Assembly: GCF_003611635.1 (NCBI RefSeq)
Contig: NZ_RAVZ01000034.1
Location: forward strand, 1-43,299
Length of the DNA: 43,299 nt
DNA from: Corallococcus terminator
GTDB lineage: Bacteria > Myxococcota > Myxococcia > Myxococcales > Myxococcaceae
Direction of reading: 5' to 3'
Shown piece by piece: positions 32,971 to 40,740 of the stretch. The notes under the pieces are model-generated. The model searched no databases. It saw nothing but the letters and a program-made list of their open reading frames with translations, and was not told the origin of the DNA. Numbering within the stretch: the first letter of the stretch is position 1; every line of letters begins with the position of its first letter. The translations under genes were made by a program, and so were the position numbers.

Positions 32971-34164
32971 ATGCGCGGCGTGTCTGGTGATTTTTCGACG
33001 ATGCCCCTCAAGGACCTGGTCGTCCACCTCGGGAATCGCCGGTCCACCGGCACCCTGAACGTGGAGCGGGGAGACGTGCGCAAGCAGTTGCTGCTGCGCG
33101 ACGGACACGTCATCACCGCCAGCTCCAACCAGCCGCGCGAATACTTCGGTCAGTTCCTCATCAACATGGGGCACCTGACCGAGGACCAGTTGGAGCGAGC
33201 GTTCGCCACCCAGGCGGAGACGCACATCCTCTTGGGGAAGATCCTGATCATGACGGGCTCGGTGACGGAAGCCACCGTGCGCACCACGCTCTCCCACAAG
33301 TTCCGGGAGATGCTGCTGGATGCCTTCACCTGGGAAGAAGGCGGCTTCGACTTCCGGGCCACGGACGTCGCCCCGGAGCTGGAGGGCCTGGACGTCAGCG
33401 TGGACCTGCTGGACGTGCACCGCGAGGGCGAGTTCCGTGAGACGGCGTGGCAGGCCATCCGCGCGGTGTTCCCCTCCGGCGGGGTGCGGCTGGAGGTGGA
33501 CGAGCGGAAGCTCGCGGACCGCAAGGCCGGCAGCATGGACGACCGCATCGTCCAGCTCGCGCGCGAGGGGCTGAGCATCGACGGCATCGCGCTGGCGCTG
33601 CACGCCACCGACTTCTTCCTCTACCAGCGCCTGTACGCGCTCTACCGGCAGGACGCGCTGAGGGTGTCGGACGAAGCGCCCCTGCCCGCCCCGGAGCGCG
33701 GCGCGCCCACCGTGGTGGTGGTGGAAGAGGATGACGACGACGAGAACGGGGGCGGCGTCATCGGCTCCGAGTCCTCGTCGGACGAGGTGCTCCAGGCCGC
33801 CCAGCTCTTCCTCGACGCGGGCAACCTGCGCGACGGCGAAGCGCTGGCCCGGAGGGCTCACGAAATCTCACCGTCCGAGCACACCCAGAAGCTCCTGCGC
33901 GACGCGGAGGCCCGGCTGCTCGCGGAGCTGCGCAAGGCGCTGATGGAGCCCTCGCGCGTGCCGACGCTGCGGGTGTCCGCGCCGCACCTGAAGACGCTGC
34001 CCCTGTCCTCCCCGGAGCGCTACCTGCTGTCGCGCATCGACGGGAAGCGCGACGTGGCGGCCATCGTGCACGTCTCGCCGTTGCAGGAGCTGGAGGCGCT
34101 GAAGTTCTTCCAGGGCTTCGTGGACACGGAGCTCGTGAAGCTCACCCTGCGTCCGCTGTCCTGA
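32971..34164 (+). CDS. DUF4388 protein with TPR-like and winged-helix-like C-terminal parts
   Basis: 397 residues. The N-terminus is a DUF4388 domain (GDFSTMPLKDLVVHLGNRRSTGTLNV, given here as GDFSTMPLKDLVVHLGNRR), common in myxobacterial signalling proteins. The body has helical segments (YFGQFLINMGHLTEDQLERA, ILLGKILIMTGSVTEATV), then an acidic linker with EEDDDDE at about 252-258, a TPR-like pair (AAQLFLDAGNLRDGEALARRAHEI) and a C-terminal helical domain (ERYLLSRIDGKRDVAAIVHV). No catalytic motif. ATG 32971 has AGGATGGG upstream; ATG 33001 is inside the conserved domain. Its stop and that of the PBP gene form TGATCA with no base between. Confidence 0.83.
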   Translation: MRGVSGDFSTMPLKDLVVHLGNRRSTGTLNVERGDVRKQLLLRDGHVITASSNQPREYFGQFLINMGHLTEDQLERAFATQAETHILLGKILIMTGSVTEATVRTTLSHKFREMLLDAFTWEEGGFDFRATDVAPELEGLDVSVDLLDVHREGEFRETAWQAIRAVFPSGGVRLEVDERKLADRKAGSMDDRIVQLAREGLSIDGIALALHATDFFLYQRLYALYRQDALRVSDEAPLPAPERGAPTVVVVEEDDDDENGGGVIGSESSSDEVLQAAQLFLDAGNLRDGEALARRAHEISPSEHTQKLLRDAEARLLAELRKALMEPSRVPTLRVSAPHLKTLPLSSPERYLLSRIDGKRDVAAIVHVSPLQELEALKFFQGFVDTELVKLTLRPLS

Positions 34165-35778
34165 TCAGTGCTTGCCGGCGGCGCCCGCCGGGGCCGTCAC
34201 TTCCACGGGCGCGGGGATGCGCTCCAGGGCGAGCCGCAGGGCCTCGCGGCCCAGGTAGGAGCCGCGGATGCGCCACTTCGGATCATTGACGATGAGGGCG
34301 GCCACGGCCACGCGGGGATTGTCCTTGGGTGCGAAGCCGACGAACCACGAGTAGTCGCGGAAGGGCTCGCGGTCCGCGAGCGTGCCCGTCTTGCCCACGG
34401 CGTCCTTCACCTGGAAGCCGCGCTCGCGGAACACGGCGCGCGCGGTGCCATGGGTGACGGTCTCCTCCAGCATGCGCGTGAGGGCGTGCGCGGCGGTGGG
34501 CGTGAGCACGGGCTCCGGCTCCGGCAGGGGCATGAAGGGCTCCGGCTCCACCAGCACCGGATCCACCCAGCGGCCCTCGTTGGCGGCCACCGCGGCCAGC
34601 AGCGCGCCGTGCAGCGGCGACAGGTACACGTCCCCGAAGCCCGCGCCGGTGTTGGCCAGCGCGAAGCCGTCCTCCGGGATGTACGCCAGCGACACGTCCA
34701 GGGGCTGGGCGAAGGGGATCTCGCGGTTGAAGCGCATGCGCGCGGCCATCCGCTTGAGGGCGTCCGCGCTCAGGTGCTTGTTCGTCATCTTGGCGAAGAT
34801 GACGTTGGCGCTCTTGCCCATGGCCAGCGCCAGCGAATAGCAGGCGCCGTCGCGGTCGGTGTCCGCAAGCTGCCGCTCGGAGAGGCTGCGCTTGCCGCCG
34901 TGGAAGCACGACTCGGTCTCCGGCGCCACGCCGGCCTCCAGGAGCGCGCTGCCGGTGACGATCTTGAAGATGCTCGCGGCGGGGAACACCGCGCGGATGG
35001 GCAGCCCGCGCAGTTCGGGCTTCGCCTCGGAATGCTCCGCCATCGCCAGGACGCGGCCCGTGGAGGGATCCAGCACCACCGCGGCGCCGTAGGGCACCTG
35101 GTAGTTCTGCATGATCTTCGTGAGTGACGCCTGGAGGCCGGGGTCGATGGTGAGCACCTGATCCGGCGCGCTCTTGCCCCCCTTCACGACGAGCTTGTTG
35201 CCTTCCAGCTTCGCGCGCGCCACCAGGTCCTGCGCCCGGGGCAGGCCCTGCATCTTGCCGAACGGAGGCGCCTTCTCCCGCGAGGGCACCGGCGACGGAG
35301 GAACCATGCCGGGCTCGAAGGACACGTCGCTCTTCGAGGACAGCGCCTCCGCCAGCGCGCGAGCATCCACCGGGCGCGTGTCCACGCCCTGCCCCGCCGG
35401 AGCCGCGGGCACGCCGGGCGTCACGTCCGCCGGGGTGGCCGCGAGGTGGGCACCGGCGGCCCCCGCGTCCGGAGCACCGGAGCCCTGCGCGAGGTTCGAG
35501 CCAGCGGCCTTCGCGTCCGGCGCACCAGCGTCTGGAGCCAGCCCGACCGCCGCCGTGGACGCCGCCGCGCGCTGCTCGGCCTCCACCTTCTCCACCAGGG
35601 CATGGGCGCCCACGGGGCCCGCGTCCGTCTCCAGCGCGTTGAGCGCGGCGGCCAGCGTCTGGGCATCCGAAGGGGCGACGGCCGCGGAGGGCACGACGCC
35701 AGCGTCCGGGGCCGAGGCGCCCAGCAGCATCGAGAGGGGAAACAGCGGCAGGGCGGCGAGGAAGCGGCGAATCGTCAT
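34165..35778 (-). CDS. Stand-alone penicillin-binding protein transpeptidase
   Basis: 537 residues. A signal peptide or anchor (FLAALPLFPLSMLLGASA) leads into about 150 residues of Ala/Pro/Asp/Gly-rich linker with several APDAG repeats, then a PBP transpeptidase domain with SIFK (Ser269, Lys272), SAN (323-325) and KTGT (463-466). It lacks the usual PBP dimerisation domain, so it may cross-link peptidoglycan in the periplasm as a divergent class B-like enzyme. ATG 35778 follows AAGGAG with about 12 bases spacing. It is divergent from the ABC exporter genes (168-base gap). Confidence 0.87.
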   Translation of the reverse strand: MTIRRFLAALPLFPLSMLLGASAPDAGVVPSAAVAPSDAQTLAAALNALETDAGPVGAHALVEKVEAEQRAAASTAAVGLAPDAGAPDAKAAGSNLAQGSGAPDAGAAGAHLAATPADVTPGVPAAPAGQGVDTRPVDARALAEALSSKSDVSFEPGMVPPSPVPSREKAPPFGKMQGLPRAQDLVARAKLEGNKLVVKGGKSAPDQVLTIDPGLQASLTKIMQNYQVPYGAAVVLDPSTGRVLAMAEHSEAKPELRGLPIRAVFPAASIFKIVTGSALLEAGVAPETESCFHGGKRSLSERQLADTDRDGACYSLALAMGKSANVIFAKMTNKHLSADALKRMAARMRFNREIPFAQPLDVSLAYIPEDGFALANTGAGFGDVYLSPLHGALLAAVAANEGRWVDPVLVEPEPFMPLPEPEPVLTPTAAHALTRMLEETVTHGTARAVFRERGFQVKDAVGKTGTLADREPFRDYSWFVGFAPKDNPRVAVAALIVNDPKWRIRGSYLGREALRLALERIPAPVEVTAPAGAAGKH

Positions 35779-35946
35779 GCTTCGGGGCTCTCCTTGGGGG
35801 GGCAGGGAGCAGGCCGCCGAATCGTAGCCGTTGAGGGCGCGCTGTCCACGGCTTGCTCCCTCGACTGCTTCGTTCGTCCGGGAGAAACCTGGGAAGGTGC
35901 CCGGAGGTCCAGTAGGGTCCTGTGCACCTTGGACGGACCTAAAGAG

Positions 35947-36816
35947 ATGATGGTGATCTGGGCCGCGGAGCTGCGCCGGGCGGTGCGCAGTGGCCGCGCG
36001 CTCGTGCTGCTCGGGCTCTACAGCATGTTCTCCGCGCTGGTGCTGCTCGTCGTGGGCTTCGTGACCCGCGAGCTGCAAGGCCAGGTGAACGAGAAGCTCA
36101 TGGAGGCCGGCGCAGACTCGGAGGCCACCGCCCGCGCCGCGGACGAGATGCAGCAGGGCGTGCTGGGCTTCCTCACCAGCAACGACACCGCGATGATGCA
36201 GGCGCTGTCGCAGGTGCCCATCGTCGTCCTCATCGTCTTCAAGATCACCCTCTTCTTCCTCCCCGCCTACATCGCGCTGATGGGCTTCGACCAGGTGAGC
36301 GGCGAGGTGGGCCCGCGCTCCATCCGCTACCTCACCGTGCGCGCGCGCCGCTCGTCGGTGCTGCTGGGCAAGTTCCTGTCCCAGGCCACGCTGCTGCTGG
36401 GGCTGGTGCTGGTCATCGACCTGGCCATCTTCGTCTACGCGCGCATCCTCAACCCGGACTTCGCCTTCGGGGTGCTGGCGACGAACCTCCTGAAGTTCTG
36501 GGGCGCGACCATCGTGTTCTCGCTGGCGTACGTGGCCCTCACCACCCTGTGCTCCAGCCTGTTCCGCAGCCCGGCCGTGAGCCTCGTCTTCAACTTCATC
36601 CTGCTGTTCGTCTTCTGGCTGATGGACTCCGTGGGACGCGCCGTGGCCGACACCAGCCCCGTGCGCTTCGTGCGCTACCTGTCCCCGTCGTACTACTCGG
36701 GCAACCTGCTGCACCCGCAGCTCGCCGAGTTCGCCGGCAGCGGTGGGGCCTACGCCGCCTTCGCGGCCATCTTCCTGGTGGGCGCCTACGGCGTCCTGCG
36801 CGCGAGGGACCTGTGA
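35947..36816 (+). CDS. ABC exporter permease subunit (ABC-2 type)
   Basis: 289 residues with six predicted helices: ALVLLGLYSMFSALVLLVVGFV near the start, IVVLIVFKITLFFLPAYIALMG, LLLGLVLVIDLAIFVYA, TIVFSLAYVALTTL, FNFILLFVFWLMDSV and AAFAAIFLVGAYGVL. Between helices 1 and 2 is a periplasmic stretch of about 55 residues. The layout is that of ABC-2 permeases such as those for antibiotics or lipids; the substrate is unknown. ATG 35947 (or 35950). The stop overlaps the ATPase start as GTGA. Confidence 0.87.
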   Translation: MMVIWAAELRRAVRSGRALVLLGLYSMFSALVLLVVGFVTRELQGQVNEKLMEAGADSEATARAADEMQQGVLGFLTSNDTAMMQALSQVPIVVLIVFKITLFFLPAYIALMGFDQVSGEVGPRSIRYLTVRARRSSVLLGKFLSQATLLLGLVLVIDLAIFVYARILNPDFAFGVLATNLLKFWGATIVFSLAYVALTTLCSSLFRSPAVSLVFNFILLFVFWLMDSVGRAVADTSPVRFVRYLSPSYYSGNLLHPQLAEFAGSGGAYAAFAAIFLVGAYGVLRARDL

Positions 36817-37724
36817 GCGACCTGGCCATTGAACTGTCGGGCGTGTCCAAGCACTTCGGACCCAAGGTCGCCGTCAACGCGGTGAGCCTCACGGTGCGCC
36901 AGGGCGACGTCTTCGGTCTCATCGGGCCCAACGGCGCCGGCAAGACGACCACGTTCTCCATGATGTGCGGCTACCTCTACCCGTCCGCAGGCTCCCTCAA
37001 GGTGATGGGCGTGTCGCCCACCACGCCCGGCGCCCTCAAGGGCCGCGTGGGCGCGCTGCCCCAGGACGCGGTGCTGCCGCCGGGCTGGGAGGTGGGCGCG
37101 CTGCTCATGTACTGGGCGCGGCTGTCGGACCTGCCCCAGCCGGAGCATGAAGCGCGCGGCGCCCTGGAAAAGGTGGGCCTGATGGAGGCCTGGAAGGTGC
37201 AGACCCAGGCCCTCAGCCACGGCATGGCCAAGCGGGCCGCCATGGCCCAGGCCCTCATGGGGCGCCCTCCCCTCGTGCTCCTGGATGAGCCCACCGCTGG
37301 CCTGGATCCGCGCATCGCCGCCCAGGTGCGTCAGGTCATCAAGGACATGAAGGGCACGCAGACCGTCGTCGTCTCCAGCCACAACCTCCAGGAGCTGGAG
37401 GAGCTGTGCGACGCGGCCGCCATCCTCGACAAGGGCTCGCTCGCGCAGGCCGGCACCATGTCCGAGCTCACCGGCCAGGGCGCCGAGTTCCGCGTCCAGA
37501 TTGCCCGGGGCGACGTCATCATCCCGGAGATCACCTCCCTGCCCGGCGTCATCGGCGCGCGCATGGAAGGCACCGACGTGCTGTGCGTGCGCTTCGACGG
37601 CCAGGCCCACAAGGCCGAGGAGGTCATCAGCCGCACCGTGGGCCACCTCATCCAGCACCAGACGTTGATCCTCGGCGTTAGCCGGGGCCGCCGCCTGGAG
37701 GACCGCGTCCTCCAACTGCTGTAG
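36813..37724 (+). CDS. ABC exporter ATP-binding subunit
   Basis: 303 residues. Walker A GPNGAGKT (38-45), Q-loop region LPQDAVLPPGWEVGA, signature LSHGM (for the usual LSGGQ-like sequence), Walker B PLVLLDEPTAGLDP and H-loop VVSSHNLQE are all present. The last 90 residues form a small C-terminal domain seen in ABC-2 exporters. GTG 36813 overlaps the permease stop by four bases, with GAGGGACC upstream, so the two are co-translated and form one exporter. What it exports is not evident. Confidence 0.92.
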   Translation: MSDLAIELSGVSKHFGPKVAVNAVSLTVRQGDVFGLIGPNGAGKTTTFSMMCGYLYPSAGSLKVMGVSPTTPGALKGRVGALPQDAVLPPGWEVGALLMYWARLSDLPQPEHEARGALEKVGLMEAWKVQTQALSHGMAKRAAMAQALMGRPPLVLLDEPTAGLDPRIAAQVRQVIKDMKGTQTVVVSSHNLQELEELCDAAAILDKGSLAQAGTMSELTGQGAEFRVQIARGDVIIPEITSLPGVIGARMEGTDVLCVRFDGQAHKAEEVISRTVGHLIQHQTLILGVSRGRRLEDRVLQLL

Positions 37725-37743
37725 GCCCGCGCCCCACGGACGC

Positions 37744-37974
37744 TCACCCCGCCTTGCGCACCCAGCCCACATAGTGGGTGCCCCGCCGCTCCAGGCGGAC
37801 GAGTTCGTTGCCGGTCGCCTCGCACCACGCGGGCAGGTCCGCCTCCAGCCCCCGGTCGGTGGACACCAGCTCCACCAGCGTCCCGGGCGCAAGGCGCCGC
37901 ATCGCCTTCGCGATTTCGAGGATGGGCACCGGGCAGAAGGCCCCGGAGGTATCCACGCGCACACCTGCTTCCAT
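37744..37974 (-). CDS. TusA-family sulfurtransferase-like protein
   Basis: 76 residues with the TusA core: VDTSGAFCPVPILEIAKAMR with the reactive Cys at 14, and TLVELVSTDRGLEADLPAWCEATGN. TusA proteins carry sulfur as a persulfide for tRNA thiolation or other sulfur transfer. The conserved Cys-Pro-x-Pro is intact. ATG 37974 (AGGAT nearby) gives a normal TusA length; ATG 37992 and GTG 38040 are alternatives. It converges with the ABC ATPase gene (19-base gap) and is divergent from the triple-DsbA gene. Confidence 0.85.
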   Translation of the reverse strand: MEAGVRVDTSGAFCPVPILEIAKAMRRLAPGTLVELVSTDRGLEADLPAWCEATGNELVRLERRGTHYVGWVRKAG

Positions 37975-38186
37975 GGGCTCGCATCCTGTCATGGGCGCCG
38001 AACGCACGCGGGCTCGTGATGAGAGGGAATTTTGATCCACCCCGCGTCGTTGTCCGCCCCTTCGGGAGCTTCCGGATGTGGCGGACGCAGGCGGTCATCG
38101 CGGCTTGCGTGTCTGGAATTCCCTCTGTTAAGTACGCCGCCCTTTCCCTACCCAGACACCCGCTTGGGCCCTTCGGAGTCGGACCT

Positions 38187-40166
38187 ATGGCGCAGGAGCA
38201 TTCCCAACCCATGAAGCCCAATGTCATCGTGGCCCTGTTGGTGGGCCTGGTGCTCGGGTTCGTTGGCGGCCGTGCCGCCAGCGGCTCGAAAGCCACCCCC
38301 ACCCCCGGCAGCACGCCCACCGTCGCGCAGGCGGCCAAGCCCGGCGCGCGCCAGGTGGACCCCACCGTCTTCAAGGTGCCCATCGACGGCGCCCCGGTGA
38401 AGGGCAGCGTCAACGCGCTCGTCACCATCGTGGAGTTCTCCGACTACGAGTGCCCGTTCTGCAGCCGCGCGCACAACACCGTCGTGCAGCTCCAGAAGGA
38501 CTACGGCAGCAAGCTGCGCGTGGTGATGCGCCAGAACCCGCTGTCCTTCCACGCGCACGCCAAGCCCGCGGCCCTCGCCGCGCTCGCGGCCGGTGAGCAG
38601 GGCAAGTACTGGGACATGCACGACCTGCTCTTCGCCAACCAGAAGAAGCTGGATGGGGAGAGCCTGGAGAAGTACGCCCGGGAGATCGGCCTGGACGTCG
38701 CGAAGTGGAAGGAGGACATGACCGCGTCCCGTCTGTCCGACGTCATCGCCAAGGAGCAGGCCCTGGCCTCGCAGTTGGGCGCCAACGGCACGCCGGCCTT
38801 CTTCATCAACGGCCGCTTCCTGTCGGGCGCGCAGCCCATCGACAACTTCAAGAGCCTCATCGACGAGGAGCTCGCCAAGGCCGAAGGCCTGGTCAAGAGC
38901 GGCGTCGCCCCTGGTCAGGTCTACGCGCGCACCATCGAGAAGGGCGTCGAGCGCGCCCCGTCGCGTCCCCAGGGCAACGCGGAGCCCGCCGCCGCCGCGA
39001 AGAAGGTGGAAGTCCCCGCGAACGCGCCGTCGTTCGGCCCGGCCACCGCGAAGGTCACCATCGTGGAGTGGTCCGACTTCGAGTGCCCGTTCTGCAGCCG
39101 CGCGGTGCCCACGCTCAACCGCATCAAGGAGACCTACGGCAAGGACGTGCGCGTGGTGTTCCGCCAGCAGCCGCTGCCCATGCACCCGAACGCGAAGATC
39201 GCCGCCCAGGCGTCGCTCGCCGCCCACGAGCAGGGCAAGTTCTGGGAGATGCACGACAAGATGTTCGCCAACCAGCGCGCGCTGGATCGCAACTCCCTGG
39301 AGAAGTACGCCGAGGAGCTGAAGCTGGACATGGCGAAGTTCAAGGCCGCCCTGGACAGCGGCAAGTTCAACGCGCAGGTCGCGGCGGACTCCGATGCGGG
39401 CAGCGCGGTGGGCGCCAATGGCACCCCGGCCTTCTTCATCAACGGCCGCTTCCTGTCGGGCGCGCAGCCCTTCGAAGCCTTCAAGCCCCTCATCGACGAT
39501 GAGATCGCCAAGGCCGACAAGGCGCTGGCCGCCGGCACCAAGGCGGAGGACCTCTACGCCAAGCTGAACCAGGACAACGTGAACGCCGCCCCGGCCGCCC
39601 CCGCGGCGCCCGCCGAACCGGCCGTGCAGAAGGTGGACGTGGGCAACGCGCCGGTGCGCGGTCCCGCCAAGGCCCCGGTGACCATCGTCGCCTGGTCCGA
39701 CTTCGAGTGCCCGTTCTGCAGCCGCGCGGTGCCGACGCTGGAGCAGGTGGAGAAGGCCTACGAGGGCAAGGTGAAGATCGCCTTCAAGCACCAGCCGCTG
39801 CCCTTCCACCAGCACGCCAAGCTCGCCGCGAAGGCCTCCATGGCCGCCCACGAGCAGGGCAAGTTCTGGCAGATGCACGACAAGCTCTTCGCCAACCAGC
39901 GCGCGCTGGATCGCGAGTCCCTGGAGAAGTACGCGCAGGAGCTGAAGCTGGACATGGCCAAGTTCAAGTCCGGCCTGGACAGCGACAAGTTCGACGCGCA
40001 GATCGACGCGGACATGGCCACCGGCTCCGCCCTGGGCGCGAACGGCACGCCCACGTTCTTCATCAACGGCCGCACCCTCGTGGGCGCCCAGCCCTTCGAC
40101 GCCTTCAAGCGCGTCATCGACGAGGAGCTGAAGAAGGCCGGCGCGGTCGCGGCGGACGCGAAGTAA
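38187..40166 (+). CDS. Membrane-anchored protein with three tandem DsbA-like domains
   Basis: 659 residues. A helix at about 13-28 (VIVALLVGLVLGFVGG) anchors or exports it, then three DsbA-type thioredoxin domains follow, each with ECPFCSRA: Cys89/92, Cys300/303 and Cys508/511. Spacing is 211 and 208 residues. Each module has a GANGTPAFFINGR-type cis-Pro loop and ends in a helix joined by an Ala/Pro-rich linker (EPAAAAKK, NAAPAAPAAPAEPAVQK). It should act in periplasmic disulfide formation or isomerisation. Modules 2 and 3 are very alike, which suggests internal duplication. ATG 38187 has GGAG 8 bases upstream; ATG 38211 is possible. Confidence 0.93.
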   Translation: MAQEHSQPMKPNVIVALLVGLVLGFVGGRAASGSKATPTPGSTPTVAQAAKPGARQVDPTVFKVPIDGAPVKGSVNALVTIVEFSDYECPFCSRAHNTVVQLQKDYGSKLRVVMRQNPLSFHAHAKPAALAALAAGEQGKYWDMHDLLFANQKKLDGESLEKYAREIGLDVAKWKEDMTASRLSDVIAKEQALASQLGANGTPAFFINGRFLSGAQPIDNFKSLIDEELAKAEGLVKSGVAPGQVYARTIEKGVERAPSRPQGNAEPAAAAKKVEVPANAPSFGPATAKVTIVEWSDFECPFCSRAVPTLNRIKETYGKDVRVVFRQQPLPMHPNAKIAAQASLAAHEQGKFWEMHDKMFANQRALDRNSLEKYAEELKLDMAKFKAALDSGKFNAQVAADSDAGSAVGANGTPAFFINGRFLSGAQPFEAFKPLIDDEIAKADKALAAGTKAEDLYAKLNQDNVNAAPAAPAAPAEPAVQKVDVGNAPVRGPAKAPVTIVAWSDFECPFCSRAVPTLEQVEKAYEGKVKIAFKHQPLPFHQHAKLAAKASMAAHEQGKFWQMHDKLFANQRALDRESLEKYAQELKLDMAKFKSGLDSDKFDAQIDADMATGSALGANGTPTFFINGRTLVGAQPFDAFKRVIDEELKKAGAVAADAK

Positions 40167-40192
40167 TCCGCTTCACTGAAGCCTGAAGCACT

Positions 40193-40231
40193 GAAGGCCG
40201 TCGGCTCCCACAGCGGGAACCGGCGGCCTTC
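40193..40231 (+). terminator. Terminator between the triple-DsbA gene and ridA
   Basis: GAAGGCCG (40193-40200) pairs with CGGCCTTC (40224-40231), and inner CGG/CCG bases extend the stem. GTGTTT follows. It lies in the gap between convergent genes and could end both transcripts. Confidence 0.7.
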
Positions 40232-40269
40232 GTGTTTCCAGCGCTTCGCGTCCCCTCAAGCCGGGGGCG

Positions 40270-40656
40270 TCAGGAGACGGCGATGGCGTCGATCTCCACC
40301 TTGGAGCCGCGAGGCAGCGCGGACACCTGCACGGTGGCGCGGGCCGGGGGCGCGCCGGTGAAGGCGCGGCCGTACACCTCGTTCACCTTGGCGAAGTCGC
40401 CCAGGTCGGTGAGGAAGATGGTGCAGCGCACGACGTGGGAGAAGTCCAGGCCGCTGGCGGCGAGCACCGCCTTGAGGTTCTCCATCACGCGCTCGGCCTG
40501 CGCGACGACGTCACCGGGGACGATCTCCATCGTCTTGGGGTCCAGGGGAATCTGCCCGGACAGGAACGTCAGCTTCCCGGCGTCCACCTGCACGGCCTGG
40601 GAGTAGGGGCCAATCGCCTTGGGGGCGTCGTCGGAGTGGATTGCCTTGCGCGCCAT
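40270..40656 (-). CDS. ridA: RidA-family reactive enamine/imine deaminase
   Basis: 128 residues matching the YjgF/YER057c/UK114 family: AIGPYSQAV, LTFLSGQIPLDP, AQAERVMENLKAVLAASG, VVRCTIFLTDLGDFAKVNEVYG, and PARATVQVSALPRGSKVEIDAIAV. The catalytic Arg106 (in PARATV) and Glu121 are in place, as in E. coli RidA, so hydrolysis of enamine/imine intermediates of PLP enzymes is expected. ATG 40656 has GAGGTG 9 bases upstream. It lies after rel on the same strand, but a hairpin at 40677-40704 separates them. Confidence 0.92.
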   Translation of the reverse strand: MARKAIHSDDAPKAIGPYSQAVQVDAGKLTFLSGQIPLDPKTMEIVPGDVVAQAERVMENLKAVLAASGLDFSHVVRCTIFLTDLGDFAKVNEVYGRAFTGAPPARATVQVSALPRGSKVEIDAIAVS

Positions 40657-40676
40657 GCAGCACACCTCGCGTTGAG

Positions 40677-40704
40677 GCGGCCCCGAAAGGACATCAGGGG
40701 CCGC
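40677..40704 (-). terminator. Hairpin between rel and ridA
   Basis: GCGGCCCC (40677-40684) pairs with GGGGCCGC (40697-40704), with a 12-base loop. It lies 37 bases past the rel stop. On the minus strand the following bases are TCAACGCGAGG with no T-run, so strength as a terminator is uncertain. Confidence 0.55.
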
Positions 40705-40740
40705 GGGTCCGCCGCGCGCTGTAGCACATCCAGGCCAGGG

